From assembly GCF_000816785.1 (NCBI RefSeq), contig NZ_CP007766.1, positions 930,001 to 994,000 on the forward strand: 64,000 nt of DNA. The letters are read 5' to 3'. The notes under the pieces were generated by a model. It made no database searches and was not told the DNA's origin. It was given only the letters and a program-made list of their open reading frames with translations. Numbering within the stretch: the stretch's first letter is position 1; each line of letters opens with the position of its first letter. The position numbers and the translations under genes are program-made. This stretch comes from Campylobacter peloridis LMG 23910. Its GTDB lineage: Bacteria; Campylobacterota; Campylobacteria; Campylobacterales; Campylobacteraceae. Of this stretch, positions 1 through 7,232 are shown piece after piece.

Positions 1-486
1 AATAATGATAAATATGCACTTTTAGAATCCAAGCCTATTATAAATTGGCAAACACCTAGTTTTGAAATAGACAAAGATGATGGTAAAATACTGACTGATT
101 TAATATCTAATGTATATAATTGGCGTATAGTCTCTCCAAAATTTATCAATTTAATGCAAGATTTAATCAAAGATTGTGTGCAATATTTAGATGTAGAAAT
201 TAAAAGTCAGGAAATAAATTATTATGATTGTAAAATTATGCATGTAACAAAATCACTTGAGGCTTTAGATTATGAACATTCTGTATATACTTATATGGGT
301 GATAATAATGAATATCTAAGTATTACTAAGGCTGTTTTAAAAAAATCAAAACTTGATGGAAGTCATATATTTAGAATTAAAGATGATGAAATACCTGTTT
401 TTGTATCAAGTGAATTTAGAAAAATAGTGAGAGAAAACAATTTATTAGGTTTTAGTTTTAGTGAAGTTATGGTATATGAAAATTAA
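1..486 (+). CDS. Imm11-like (DUF1629) immunity protein, 5' end outside window
   Basis: The reading frame is open from the first base of the window to the stop at 484-486, so the true start lies upstream. The protein matches the complete 188-residue copy at 3238-3804 nearly residue for residue, except a short patch around bases 105-125. The layout fits the Imm11/DUF1629 immunity family: an N-terminal strand-rich part, a 'SPKFINLMQDLIKD' helix, then a C-terminal 'IFRIKDDEIPVFVSSEF' segment. In the complete copy this gene directly follows an AHH nuclease toxin, so its likely role is to neutralise such a nuclease in the producing cell's cytoplasm. This copy marks the left end of a tandem duplication of about 3.3 kb. 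The family call is from memory of the motif pattern. Confidence 0.75.
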   Translation, partial: NNDKYALLESKPIINWQTPSFEIDKDDGKILTDLISNVYNWRIVSPKFINLMQDLIKDCVQYLDVEIKSQEINYYDCKIMHVTKSLEALDYEHSVYTYMGDNNEYLSITKAVLKKSKLDGSHIFRIKDDEIPVFVSSEFRKIVRENNLLGFSFSEVMVYEN

Positions 487-565
487 TAAATATATAAAAA
501 TATTATAATTATAAATTATATAAACTTATTAGGTTTTATCAAACAAATACCATAATAAAGGATAA

Positions 566-1137
566 AAAACAACAAGAGAACAAGCAGAACTAATTATAGA
601 AGAAGAAAAGTTGATTGATACAACTTGGTATCCTTCTTATAAACATTTAGGGGAATATCATCTTACTATGTGGTTTAATCCTAACAATAATAAATATAAA
701 ACTTTCTATGTTGGAGAAAGGGGGAGTGTTAGTCTTAACTATTCTTTTGATAGTGAAAAAGAAGCTATTGGTAAAATGCTGCAGATGAATTATATGCGAA
801 AAAATATGATGGAAAAGATATTAAAGAATATCTAACAAAAGAAGTAGCACTAAGAATCATCAAAGAAGAAAATTTAGAAGTGATTTGGTATGATGAAGCA
901 CTTAAACCAATGCGAGCAGGTATCAAACACGATAAACAAAGAGATAAATATATTTCTTTTATCACTAATGCTAAAGCAGAAATTATAGAATACAGAAGTA
1001 TTGAGTTTGATGGGGAAGTTATTATATTTTTAGAAAAATATAATTACACTTCTACCTATAACGATGAATTTCTAGCCCTTTATGCTCTTATCAATCGTGC
1101 CAGAATGATTAAACAAAATAAGATTAGCTTTATATAA
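566..1137 (+). pseudogene. Broken two-domain immunity gene (Imm59-like), copy 1
   Basis: Two overlapping fragments, 566-835 and 775-1137, encode one former protein of about 185 residues. A single missing A in the run at 773-776 separates them; restoring it joins '...EAIGK' to 'NAADELYAKKYDG...' in frame. The first fragment also lacks a plausible start codon, because a stop at 563-565 follows the AAAGGA motif and no ATG occurs before TTG at 611. The two halves look like tandem copies of one domain: 'REQAELIIEEEKL...WYPS...NKYKTF' aligns with 'KEVALRIIKEENL...WYDE...DKYISF'. The domain recalls the Imm59 family, but weakly. Three copies in the window share the same A deletion, so the break predates the duplications. 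Confidence 0.7.
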
Positions 1138-1162
1138 ATACTTTCCTTATGATTTAATATAA
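1133..1162 (+). pseudogene. Remnant of PoNi gene 3' end
   Basis: These 30 bases are identical to the last codons and stop of the PoNi genes (for example 27304-27333, coding YKYFPYDLI). They lie between the broken immunity gene and the PAAR-like gene. The same scar occurs at 4451-4480 and 29279-29308. It shows that a PoNi gene once preceded this PAAR-like cassette and was replaced up to its last codons. Confidence 0.8.
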
Positions 1163-1167
1163 TCTTA

Positions 1168-1185
1168 GTGGGTTTAAAAACCCAC
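1168..1185 (+). terminator. Hairpin directly upstream of PAAR-like gene
   Basis: GTGGGTT pairs with AACCCAC around a TAAA loop, followed by AAGGCTTTTT and the ATG at 1196. It could end transcription of the preceding immunity gene, or act as an attenuator, because the bases after the stem contain the AAGG ribosome binding site of the PAAR-like gene. Identical hairpins stand at 4486, 27339 and 29314. The T run starts five bases after the stem, so termination efficiency is uncertain. Confidence 0.5.
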
Positions 1186-1195
1186 AAGGCTTTTT

Positions 1196-2086
1196 ATGGC
1201 TAAAAAAAGAAAAATAACTCTTCCTAGAATAGAAGATATTGATATAAGTCCTGATACTTCTTGTTTGCATCCTATATTAGAAGATAATACTTTATTGTGT
1301 ATACATGGAGGTAAGGTTAAGTTAAAAGCAAAGAATGCTAAAAGAATAAAATCAGATAATGTTCCTATTATGCTTCATAATGAAATACAAGGAGCTAGTA
1401 TAAGTGGATGTGTAAATCCACCTATGCTAGGAGGACCTTGTACTAAAGTAGCTTTAGTATTTGCTCATACTTATTCAAATCATAAAGTAAATCATAAACA
1501 TTCTGTATTACAAATGGGTTTAATAGGGGTAAGTAATAAAGGTTATCCTATATTAGCTATACCTAAGAAAAATAAGATTAAATTTGCTTTAGCTAAAATA
1601 CAAGCTAATCCTCTTGCTAAGATTAAATGGGACAAGATAAGATGGGAAGGGATAGGAGGTAAAAGAAGTAAGAAAAATAAAAATGATAGAGCAAGGCAAA
1701 TACAAGCATTAAAAAATAATCAGCAAAGGCAAAAAGGTATAAATAAAGAAAATTTAGATATTATAAAAGATACAACAAAAGAGAAGTTTAATTTATTAGA
1801 AAGTGCTAATCAAACTAATAATATTCAAAATAAACTCAACCATATATTTAATAAAAAAGAACATGATTTAGATGATTTTTTAAAGTCTTTTGGTAATTCG
1901 AAAGAAAAAGCTTATGAGGCAGTTGTAAAAAGAATAGAAAAAGATTATGTAAGCGGTAAAGTTTCTGAAAATTTTATACAAGGGCATATTATAAACATTA
2001 ATGGATTTAATATTGAAGCAAGAGGAGTTATAAAAAATGGAAAAGCAAAAATTGGAACAATGTTTCTACCTAGAACATTTAATTAA
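1196..2086 (+). CDS. PAAR-like T6SS effector with Ntox35-like C-terminal toxin
   Basis: Residues 1-155 are the PAAR-like (DUF4280-type) domain found seven times in this window, with 'LCIHGGK' at 34-40 and 'GCVNPPMLGGPC' at 71-82. In T6SS such domains cap the VgrG spike and carry the fused toxin. Residues 156-220 are a lysine/glutamine-rich linker. Residues about 221-296 ('HDLDDFLKSFGNSKEKAYEA', then 'GHIININGFNIEARGVIKNG') resemble the polymorphic toxin type 35 domain, probably a ribonuclease of the BECR fold; this is a recollection from pattern. The start is the ATG after AAGG at 1186. The downstream gene overlaps by 50 bases and is the likely antidote. Confidence 0.7.
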   Translation: MAKKRKITLPRIEDIDISPDTSCLHPILEDNTLLCIHGGKVKLKAKNAKRIKSDNVPIMLHNEIQGASISGCVNPPMLGGPCTKVALVFAHTYSNHKVNHKHSVLQMGLIGVSNKGYPILAIPKKNKIKFALAKIQANPLAKIKWDKIRWEGIGGKRSKKNKNDRARQIQALKNNQQRQKGINKENLDIIKDTTKEKFNLLESANQTNNIQNKLNHIFNKKEHDLDDFLKSFGNSKEKAYEAVVKRIEKDYVSGKVSENFIQGHIININGFNIEARGVIKNGKAKIGTMFLPRTFN

Positions 2087-2414
2087 TATTCAAGAATTGG
2101 AGAAAAAAATTATTGAATATTTTTCCAAAGAACAAAAATTACTTTTAGATCATTTTAGGCATGCTAATATTGTTTCTAGAAAAGCTGATGAGTGTGGATA
2201 TTTTGTTAATATAAAAACTGATCCCGCAAGACCAAAAATTCAAGTCAATGGTTTTACCAATTCTTTAAATCTATGTTTAAATGGTGTTGTGATAGGTGGA
2301 GCTATGATTTATATTGAAAATGGTTTATTATCAATGATTGAGTGTTACTCTTGGGATGATAATGATATTTTTATTAAGTTATTATCAGACACTAATAAAA
2401 AAGTGTATTTGTAA
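2037..2414 (+). CDS. Probable immunity protein for the 1196-2086 toxin
   Basis: This 125-residue protein starts inside the last 50 bases of the toxin gene in another frame. An AGAGGAG motif at about 2020-2026 lies nine bases before the ATG, so the overlap looks genuine and translation coupled. The protein is soluble, with no signal peptide or membrane segment. It has a helical N-terminal half and a strand-rich C-terminal half ending '...GAMIYIENGLLSMIECYSWDD'. That ending resembles a family of small immunity proteins seen beside contact-dependent toxins, which I cannot name with certainty. Position and overlap make it the likely cytoplasmic antidote of the Ntox35-like domain. Confidence 0.65.
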   Translation: MEKQKLEQCFYLEHLINIQELEKKIIEYFSKEQKLLLDHFRHANIVSRKADECGYFVNIKTDPARPKIQVNGFTNSLNLCLNGVVIGGAMIYIENGLLSMIECYSWDDNDIFIKLLSDTNKKVYL

Positions 2415-2461
2415 AAATTTTCAAAAAATTTAAGATTACCTTCAAACCCACAAGGCTTTTT

Positions 2462-3238
2462 ATGGCTAAAAAAAGAAAAATAACTCTTCCTAGAATAGAA
2501 GCTATGAATATAAGTCCTGATACTTCTTGTTTGCATCCTATATTAGAAGATAATACTTTATTGTGTATACATGGAGGTAAGGTTAAGTTAAAAGCAAAGA
2601 ATGCTAAAAGAATAAAATCAGATAATGTTCCTATTATGCTTAATAACGAAATACAAGGAGCTAGTATAAGTGGATGTGTAAATCCACCTATGCTAGGAGG
2701 ACCTTGTACTAAAGTAGCTTTAGTATTTGCTCATACTTATTCAAATCATAAAGTAAATCATAAACATTCTGTATTACAAATGGGTTTAATAGGGGTAAGT
2801 AATAAAGGTTATCCTATATTAGCTATACCTAAGAAAAATAAAATTAAATTTGCTTTAGCTAAAATACAAGCTAATCCTCTTGCTAAGATTAAATGGGACA
2901 AGATAAGATGGGAAGGGATAGGAGATGATAACAAACAATCACCAATTCAAACCCATCATATTGCTACTGATAAGAATAAAAGATTTACTAAAGAATTTCA
3001 AAAAATAACAAAAAAATATGGCTTGGAATTAGATGGAGATTGGAACAAAGTTAAAATGCCACATCGCGGAAGACATCCTAATGAATATCATGAATATATT
3101 CTTGAAAAAATGAGTAAAATTGATAAAATAGCAAGAGGAGATAAGAATAAATTCTTAAAAGAATTTGAAAAACTAAAAGAAGAAATAAAAAATAATCCTG
3201 CTTTACTTAATAAAGAATACTATAAGGAGAGAAAATAA
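2462..3238 (+). CDS. PAAR-like T6SS effector with AHH (HNH/EndoVII) nuclease toxin
   Basis: Residues 1-155 are the shared PAAR-like spike-tip domain. This copy reads 'RIEAMNIS' where others read 'RIEDIDIS'. The C-terminal 100 residues carry the AHH nuclease signature of the HNH/endonuclease VII superfamily: 'QTHHIAT' with His165-His166, then 'GRHPNEYHEYI' with His205 and His210. The predicted activity is metal-dependent cleavage of DNA in the target cytoplasm. The linker between PAAR-like domain and toxin is very short. Upstream, 2440-2469 repeats the last codons of the 416-residue gene at 15685-16935, a cassette scar. The stop overlaps the start of the Imm11-like gene by one base. Confidence 0.85.
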   Translation: MAKKRKITLPRIEAMNISPDTSCLHPILEDNTLLCIHGGKVKLKAKNAKRIKSDNVPIMLNNEIQGASISGCVNPPMLGGPCTKVALVFAHTYSNHKVNHKHSVLQMGLIGVSNKGYPILAIPKKNKIKFALAKIQANPLAKIKWDKIRWEGIGDDNKQSPIQTHHIATDKNKRFTKEFQKITKKYGLELDGDWNKVKMPHRGRHPNEYHEYILEKMSKIDKIARGDKNKFLKEFEKLKEEIKNNPALLNKEYYKERK

Positions 3239-3804
3239 TGAGATATTATAAAATGATGTATAACTATAATCATAATGATGTAGATAATTGGTACTCTTGT
3301 GATCTTGTAGATATAAAAAATAATGATGAATATGCACTTTTAGAATCTAAACCTATTATAAATTGGCAAACACCTAGTTTTGAAATAGACAAAGATGATG
3401 GTAAAATACTGACTGATCTTATACACAATGACTGTGGTTGGCGTATAGTCTCTCCTAAATTTATAAATTTAATGCAAGATTTAATCAAAGATTGTGTGCA
3501 ATATTTAGATGTAGAAATTAAAAGTCAGGAAATAAATTATTATGATTGTAAAATTATGCATGTAACAAAATCACTTGAGGCTTTAGATTATGAACATTCT
3601 GTATATACTTATATGGGTGATAATAATGAATATCTAAGTATTACTAAGGCTGTTTTAAAAAAATCAAAACTTGATGGAAGTCATATATTTAGAATTAAAG
3701 ATGATGAAATACCTGTTTTTGTATCAAGTGAATTTAGAAAAATAGTGAGAGAAAACAATTTATTAGGTTTTAGTTTTAGTGAAGTTATGGTATATGAAAA
3801 TTAA
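3238..3804 (+). CDS. Imm11-like (DUF1629) immunity protein, complete copy
   Basis: A 188-residue soluble protein starting in a TAATG overlap with the AHH toxin gene, preceded by AAGGAGAG. Its pattern matches Imm11/DUF1629 proteins: 'IINWQTPSFEIDKDDGKILTD' near the start (shown in part), 'GWRIVSPKFINLMQD' in the middle, and an 'IFRIKDDEIPVFVSSEFRK' C-terminal region. Immunity proteins of this family accompany nuclease toxins, so it should bind and block the AHH domain. A partial near-identical copy occupies 1-486. The region after its stop (3805-3868) is AT-rich without a recognisable signal and leads into a broken immunity gene. Confidence 0.8.
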   Translation: MRYYKMMYNYNHNDVDNWYSCDLVDIKNNDEYALLESKPIINWQTPSFEIDKDDGKILTDLIHNDCGWRIVSPKFINLMQDLIKDCVQYLDVEIKSQEINYYDCKIMHVTKSLEALDYEHSVYTYMGDNNEYLSITKAVLKKSKLDGSHIFRIKDDEIPVFVSSEFRKIVRENNLLGFSFSEVMVYEN

Positions 3805-3883
3805 TAAATATATAAAAATATTATAATTATAAATTATATAAACTTATTAGGTTTTATCAAACAAATACCATAATAAAGGATAA

Positions 3884-4455
3884 AAAACAACAAGAGAACA
3901 AGCAGAACTAATTATAGAAGAAGAAAAGTTGATTGATACAACTTGGTATCCTTCTTATAAACATTTAGGGGAATATCATCTTACTATGTGGTTTAATCCT
4001 AACAATAATAAATATAAAACTTTCTATGTTGGAGAAAGGGGGAGTGTTAGTCTTAACTATTCTTTTGATAGTGAAAAAGAAGCTATTGGTAAAATGCTGC
4101 AGATGAATTATATGCGAAAAAATATGATGGAAAAGATATTAAAGAATATCTAACAAAAGAAGTAGCACTAAGAATCATCAAAGAAGAAAATTTAGAAGTG
4201 ATTTGGTATGATGAAGCACTTAAACCAATGCGAGCAGGTATCAAACACGATAAACAAAGAGATAAATATATTTCTTTTATCACTAATGCTAAAGCAGAAA
4301 TTATAGAATACAGAAGTATTGAGTTTGATGGGGAAGTTATTATATTTTTAGAAAAATATAATTACACTTCTACCTATAACGATGAATTTCTAGCCCTTTA
4401 TGCTCTTATCAATCGTGCCAGAATGATTAAACAAAATAAGATTAGCTTTATATAA
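3884..4455 (+). pseudogene. Broken two-domain immunity gene (Imm59-like), copy 2
   Basis: This repeats copy 1 (566-1137) at an offset of 3318, with the same missing start codon and the same A deletion separating 3884-4153 from 4093-4455. A PoNi tail scar (4451-4480) and the hairpin at 4486-4503 follow. Identical damage in both copies shows that the duplication happened after inactivation. Confidence 0.75.
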
Positions 4456-4485
4456 ATACTTTCCTTATGATTTAATATAATCTTA

Positions 4486-4503
4486 GTGGGTTTAAAAACC
4501 CAC
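4486..4503 (+). terminator. Hairpin upstream of PAAR-like PoNe gene
   Basis: This is the same GTGGGTT/AACCCAC stem with TAAA loop as at 1168, followed by AAGGCTTTTT and the ATG at 4514. It is a candidate terminator or attenuator. Confidence 0.5.
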
Positions 4504-4513
4504 AAGGCTTTTT

Positions 4514-5542
4514 ATGGCTAAAAAAAGAAAAATAACTCTTCCTAGAATAGAAGATATTGATATAAGTCCTGATACTTCTTGTTTGCATCCTATATTAGAA
4601 GATAATACTTTATTGTGTATACATGGAGGTAAGGTTAAGTTAAAAGCAAAGAATGCTAAAAGAATAAAATCAGATAATGTTCCTATTATGCTTAATAACG
4701 AAATACAAGGAGCTAGTATAAGTGGATGTGTAAATCCACCTATGCTAGGAGGACCTTGTACTAAAGTAGCTTTAGTATTTGCTCATACTTATTCAAATCA
4801 TAAAGTAAATCATAAACATTCTGTATTACAAATGGGTTTAATAGGGGTAAGTAATAAAGGTTATCCTATATTAGCTATACCTAAGAAAAATAAGATTAAA
4901 TTTGCTTTAGCTAAAATACAAGCTAATCCTCTTGCTAAGATTAAATGGGACAAGATAAGATGGGAAGGGATAGGAGGTAAGCTAAAAGCAGCACAAAGAA
5001 GAAAACAAGTAAATAAACAACAAGTATTTTTAAAAGAAGTTCAAGCACAACAAAAAGAAGCTAAAAAAGTTTTAGCAAATATGGAAAAAAAGATACAAAA
5101 ATTAAATGGCATTGATAAATTAAGCAATAAACAAAAAGGAAATTATGGCGAAGCTAAAATGCATTTGCATTATTTAAATCAAGGCTATAAAAGAATTAGC
5201 TTAAACAAAGTTCAAGGACTTGATGATAAAATTCATCAAGGAATTGATGGAATTTATTATAACCCCAATAAAAATCCAAAATATATCATCGCAGAAGCTA
5301 AGTTTGGAACAAGCAAGTTAAATAGAAAAACTAAGCAAATGAGTGATGATTGGATAACAGAAAAGGATAAAAATAGACTTGGTATTGTAGGGGAAAAACA
5401 AGCAAAGGAAATAAAAAAACTTCTTAAGGAAAATAGCAATGATGAAATCAGAAAAGATTTATTTCATGTTGATGAAGGAGGCAAAGAAACCATTCATTAT
5501 TTAGATAAAGATGCAAATAAAATTAAAAAACCTAAAGGATAG
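4514..5542 (+). CDS. PAAR-like T6SS effector with PoNe-type PD-(D/E)XK DNase, copy 1
   Basis: Residues 1-155 are the PAAR-like spike-tip domain, 156-205 a basic coiled-coil-like linker, and 206-342 a restriction-fold nuclease. The predicted active site is Glu213 in 'GNYGEAK', Asp245 in 'GIDGIYY' and Glu261/Lys263 in 'AEAKFG', followed by 'QMSDDWI' at 275-281. This pattern fits the PoNe family of T6SS DNases. The next gene is a PoNi-type immunity gene (DUF1910/DUF1911), which independently supports the assignment. The start is the ATG eight bases after AAGG. Copies at 18470 and 29342 encode the same 342-residue protein, so three identical DNase effectors are kept in one window. Confidence 0.88.
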   Translation: MAKKRKITLPRIEDIDISPDTSCLHPILEDNTLLCIHGGKVKLKAKNAKRIKSDNVPIMLNNEIQGASISGCVNPPMLGGPCTKVALVFAHTYSNHKVNHKHSVLQMGLIGVSNKGYPILAIPKKNKIKFALAKIQANPLAKIKWDKIRWEGIGGKLKAAQRRKQVNKQQVFLKEVQAQQKEAKKVLANMEKKIQKLNGIDKLSNKQKGNYGEAKMHLHYLNQGYKRISLNKVQGLDDKIHQGIDGIYYNPNKNPKYIIAEAKFGTSKLNRKTKQMSDDWITEKDKNRLGIVGEKQAKEIKKLLKENSNDEIRKDLFHVDEGGKETIHYLDKDANKIKKPKG

Positions 5543-5545
5543 AAA

Positions 5546-6196
5546 ATGTTAAGAAATACTAAGAAAGATGAAGCGTATTTTACTGAACGTATATTAGAAT
5601 GGGAAGAAGAAGTTAAAGAAGATGAAAAAAGACTCTTAGAACTTCCACTAGGAGATGAAAGAAGGGAAAATTATTTTTTTTCTATAACAGATGGAAAAAA
5701 ATGTATTGCTTTAGATAAATACTCTCGCGGTGATGATATAAACATAGTTAAAAAAGATTTAGAAGCATACATACTAGAAAAAGAAAAAAATCGTTTAGAA
5801 TTTGCAATTGATATTGGCTATTACAGGGGAAATGCTATTGAACTTTGCGTTAGAGTATTATTAGATATGGATACTACTTGTTTGCTAGAATTAATAGAAG
5901 AAGATGAGAGAAAAAGAAGGGATATACTCAATAGAGATTGGTTTTTACATTTTATAGGTTCTAAGGGTAAGAAGTTAAATTTAGAACGCAAATGTGCTTG
6001 CAAAGAACATGAACTGATTAAAGAATTTATAGCCACACAAGATATTGAGTTTTTACATAAATATATGAAAAAACATACAAGGTTAAGGGATCCTTTAGAT
6101 ACCTGGGATCTTGAAGGTGCTGCAATTGTAAAACTAATGAATTTGGATAAAGAAGAATTTAAACAGTATAAATACTTTCCTTATGATTTAATATAA
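5546..6196 (+). CDS. PoNi-type immunity protein (DUF1910/DUF1911), copy 1
   Basis: This 216-residue soluble protein starts three bases after the PoNe effector stop. It has the two-part PoNi layout. The N-terminal DUF1910-like helices include 'DKYSRGDDINIVKKDLEAY'. The C-terminal DUF1911-like part includes 'YRGNAIELCVRVLLDMD' and ends 'WDLEGAAIVKLMNLDKEEF...YFPYDLI', close to the family's usual ending. Known PoNi proteins bind and block PoNe DNases in the cytoplasm. Identical copies lie at 26683 and 30374, and a variant with a different N-terminal third at 19502. Confidence 0.88.
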   Translation: MLRNTKKDEAYFTERILEWEEEVKEDEKRLLELPLGDERRENYFFSITDGKKCIALDKYSRGDDINIVKKDLEAYILEKEKNRLEFAIDIGYYRGNAIELCVRVLLDMDTTCLLELIEEDERKRRDILNRDWFLHFIGSKGKKLNLERKCACKEHELIKEFIATQDIEFLHKYMKKHTRLRDPLDTWDLEGAAIVKLMNLDKEEFKQYKYFPYDLI

Positions 6197-6207
6197 AATT
6201 TCTTAGT

Positions 6208-6213
6208 TATAAT
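6208..6213 (+). promoter_or_regulatory. Candidate -10 box of the first vgrG operon
   Basis: TATAAT lies 28 bases before the ATG at 6241, in the 44-base gap after PoNi. The same box is kept before the other two copies of this operon (20158-20163, 31036-31041), although the surrounding bases differ at the second copy. A weak or absent -35 box is usual for Campylobacter sigma-70 promoters. Confidence 0.4.
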
Positions 6214-6240
6214 TTCATTTTATATTTAAGGAAAAAATTT

Positions 6241-6591
6241 ATGAAAGATTTAAAACTTTTACAAAAGCGTTGGGAAGAAGCTTATGAGGCTATGCCTAAA
6301 CTTTATGATGCATTAGACAAAACAATAGTAAATTTTACTCTTAGTGAAGATACAGATACTATTTTATTTAAAGAACCTTGGGAAAATTTTGAACTAGATG
6401 ATGAAAATGAAGAAGTAGAATGGAGGTTAAGTTTTTTTAGTATTAGCGAAGATAAACCTCTAGGATATTTAGAATATAAAGAAGCTTTAGAAAAATTACA
6501 AGAATTTGCTTTAATACAATCAGAAGAAAGAATTTTAATTAGAGCTATAAATTTAAAAGAACTTAAAAATTTAAGATTGAAAGAACTATGA
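6241..6591 (+). CDS. VgrG-linked small acidic protein, unknown, copy 1
   Basis: A 116-residue acidic soluble protein with AAGGA eight bases before the ATG. I do not recognise a family. It has a helical N-terminus ('LLQKRWEEAYEAMPKLYDAL'), an acidic middle ('FELDDENEEVEW') and a helical end, with no signal peptide or membrane segment. It overlaps the next gene by ATGA and is the first gene of a three-gene set ending in vgrG. That set is repeated at 31069 and, in damaged form, at 20188. The constant linkage suggests a role in VgrG folding or effector loading, which is inference. Confidence 0.75.
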   Translation: MKDLKLLQKRWEEAYEAMPKLYDALDKTIVNFTLSEDTDTILFKEPWENFELDDENEEVEWRLSFFSISEDKPLGYLEYKEALEKLQEFALIQSEERILIRAINLKELKNLRLKEL

Positions 6592-7232
6592 TACTTCCTC
6601 AACCCATATTTTTAAATAAACTTATGCAATTTTTATCTAGTGAAAATTTAAATCTAAATAGTTTTAAAAAAGATATAGAAAACATAATCTCTAAAAAAGA
6701 CTTACAAATTTTATTAGATTTAAATACAAAAATTATGGGTATTGCTAAAATAATTATTCAAGATAAAAAAGAAATTAATATACTGCTGCCACAATCTAAT
6801 AAAGAGCATAAATTACAATATACACCTACAAAATTAGAAATTAAAAAAGATTTTGAAATTAAACTTGATAGCTTGGAAAATTGTAGCAACAAACAATTAT
6901 TAGATATCATTAAACAAGAATATCCAAATAATATAGTAAAAGAACTAACTATTAATCTATCAAAAGAAAAAATAAAAATACTTTTCATTGTCAATGAAAT
7001 ACCAAAATTTTTAAAATCTATATACAAAGAATGTGATTTTAAAGATTACGGCTTAATGAACTATATCGAATTTGATAAAATTTTTAATCTTAAAATAGAA
7101 GATTTTAGATATTTTACGCTTGTTACACCCTTTGGGGCAAAAAAAATACAATTGTATTGGATAAATGAATATGAAAATCTTCAAGAAACACTCAATTGTA
7201 TTTCAATCCCAATACCAACAAAGGTTTTTTAA
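6588..7232 (+). CDS. VgrG-linked protein of unknown function, copy 1
   Basis: A 214-residue soluble protein between the small acidic gene (4-base overlap) and vgrG (1-base TAATG overlap). It is rich in Lys, Ile and Asn and has no membrane segments; no family is recognised. The N-terminal 65 residues ('MILPQPIFLNKLMQF...') are probably helical. The rest has strand-like stretches such as 'FRYFTLVTPFGAKKIQLYW' (about 165-183). Its strict position in front of vgrG, with translational overlap, suggests an adaptor or chaperone for VgrG or its cargo. In the third copy (20535) only its first 65 or so residues survive, fused to a VgrG tail. Confidence 0.75.
   Translation: MILPQPIFLNKLMQFLSSENLNLNSFKKDIENIISKKDLQILLDLNTKIMGIAKIIIQDKKEINILLPQSNKEHKLQYTPTKLEIKKDFEIKLDSLENCSNKQLLDIIKQEYPNNIVKELTINLSKEKIKILFIVNEIPKFLKSIYKECDFKDYGLMNYIEFDKIFNLKIEDFRYFTLVTPFGAKKIQLYWINEYENLQETLNCISIPIPTKVF

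Larger units (their letters stand above)
1..1664 (+). repeat. Tandem segmental duplication, left copy (right copy 3319-4982)
   Basis: Bases 1-1664 repeat at 3319-4982 with a constant offset of 3318 and only scattered differences, the clearest at 105-125 against 3423-3443. The unit spans an Imm11-like gene, a broken immunity gene, a PoNi 3' scar, a hairpin and the PAAR-like domain. The copies diverge exactly where the toxin domains begin. Unequal crossing-over between PAAR-like domains would generate this arrangement. Confidence 0.85.

Noticed and set aside
6303-6602. A Ser-rich 99-residue minus-strand frame, repeated at 20250 and 31131
   Set aside because: It is the complement of the acidic Glu/Asp-rich small gene. 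Its repetition only follows the duplication of the plus-strand gene.
7196-7231. Upstream in-frame ATG for vgrG
   Set aside because: It lies inside the preceding gene without a ribosome binding site. The ATG at 7232 overlaps the upstream stop and has AAGG at the right distance, and the extra residues are unlike VgrG starts.
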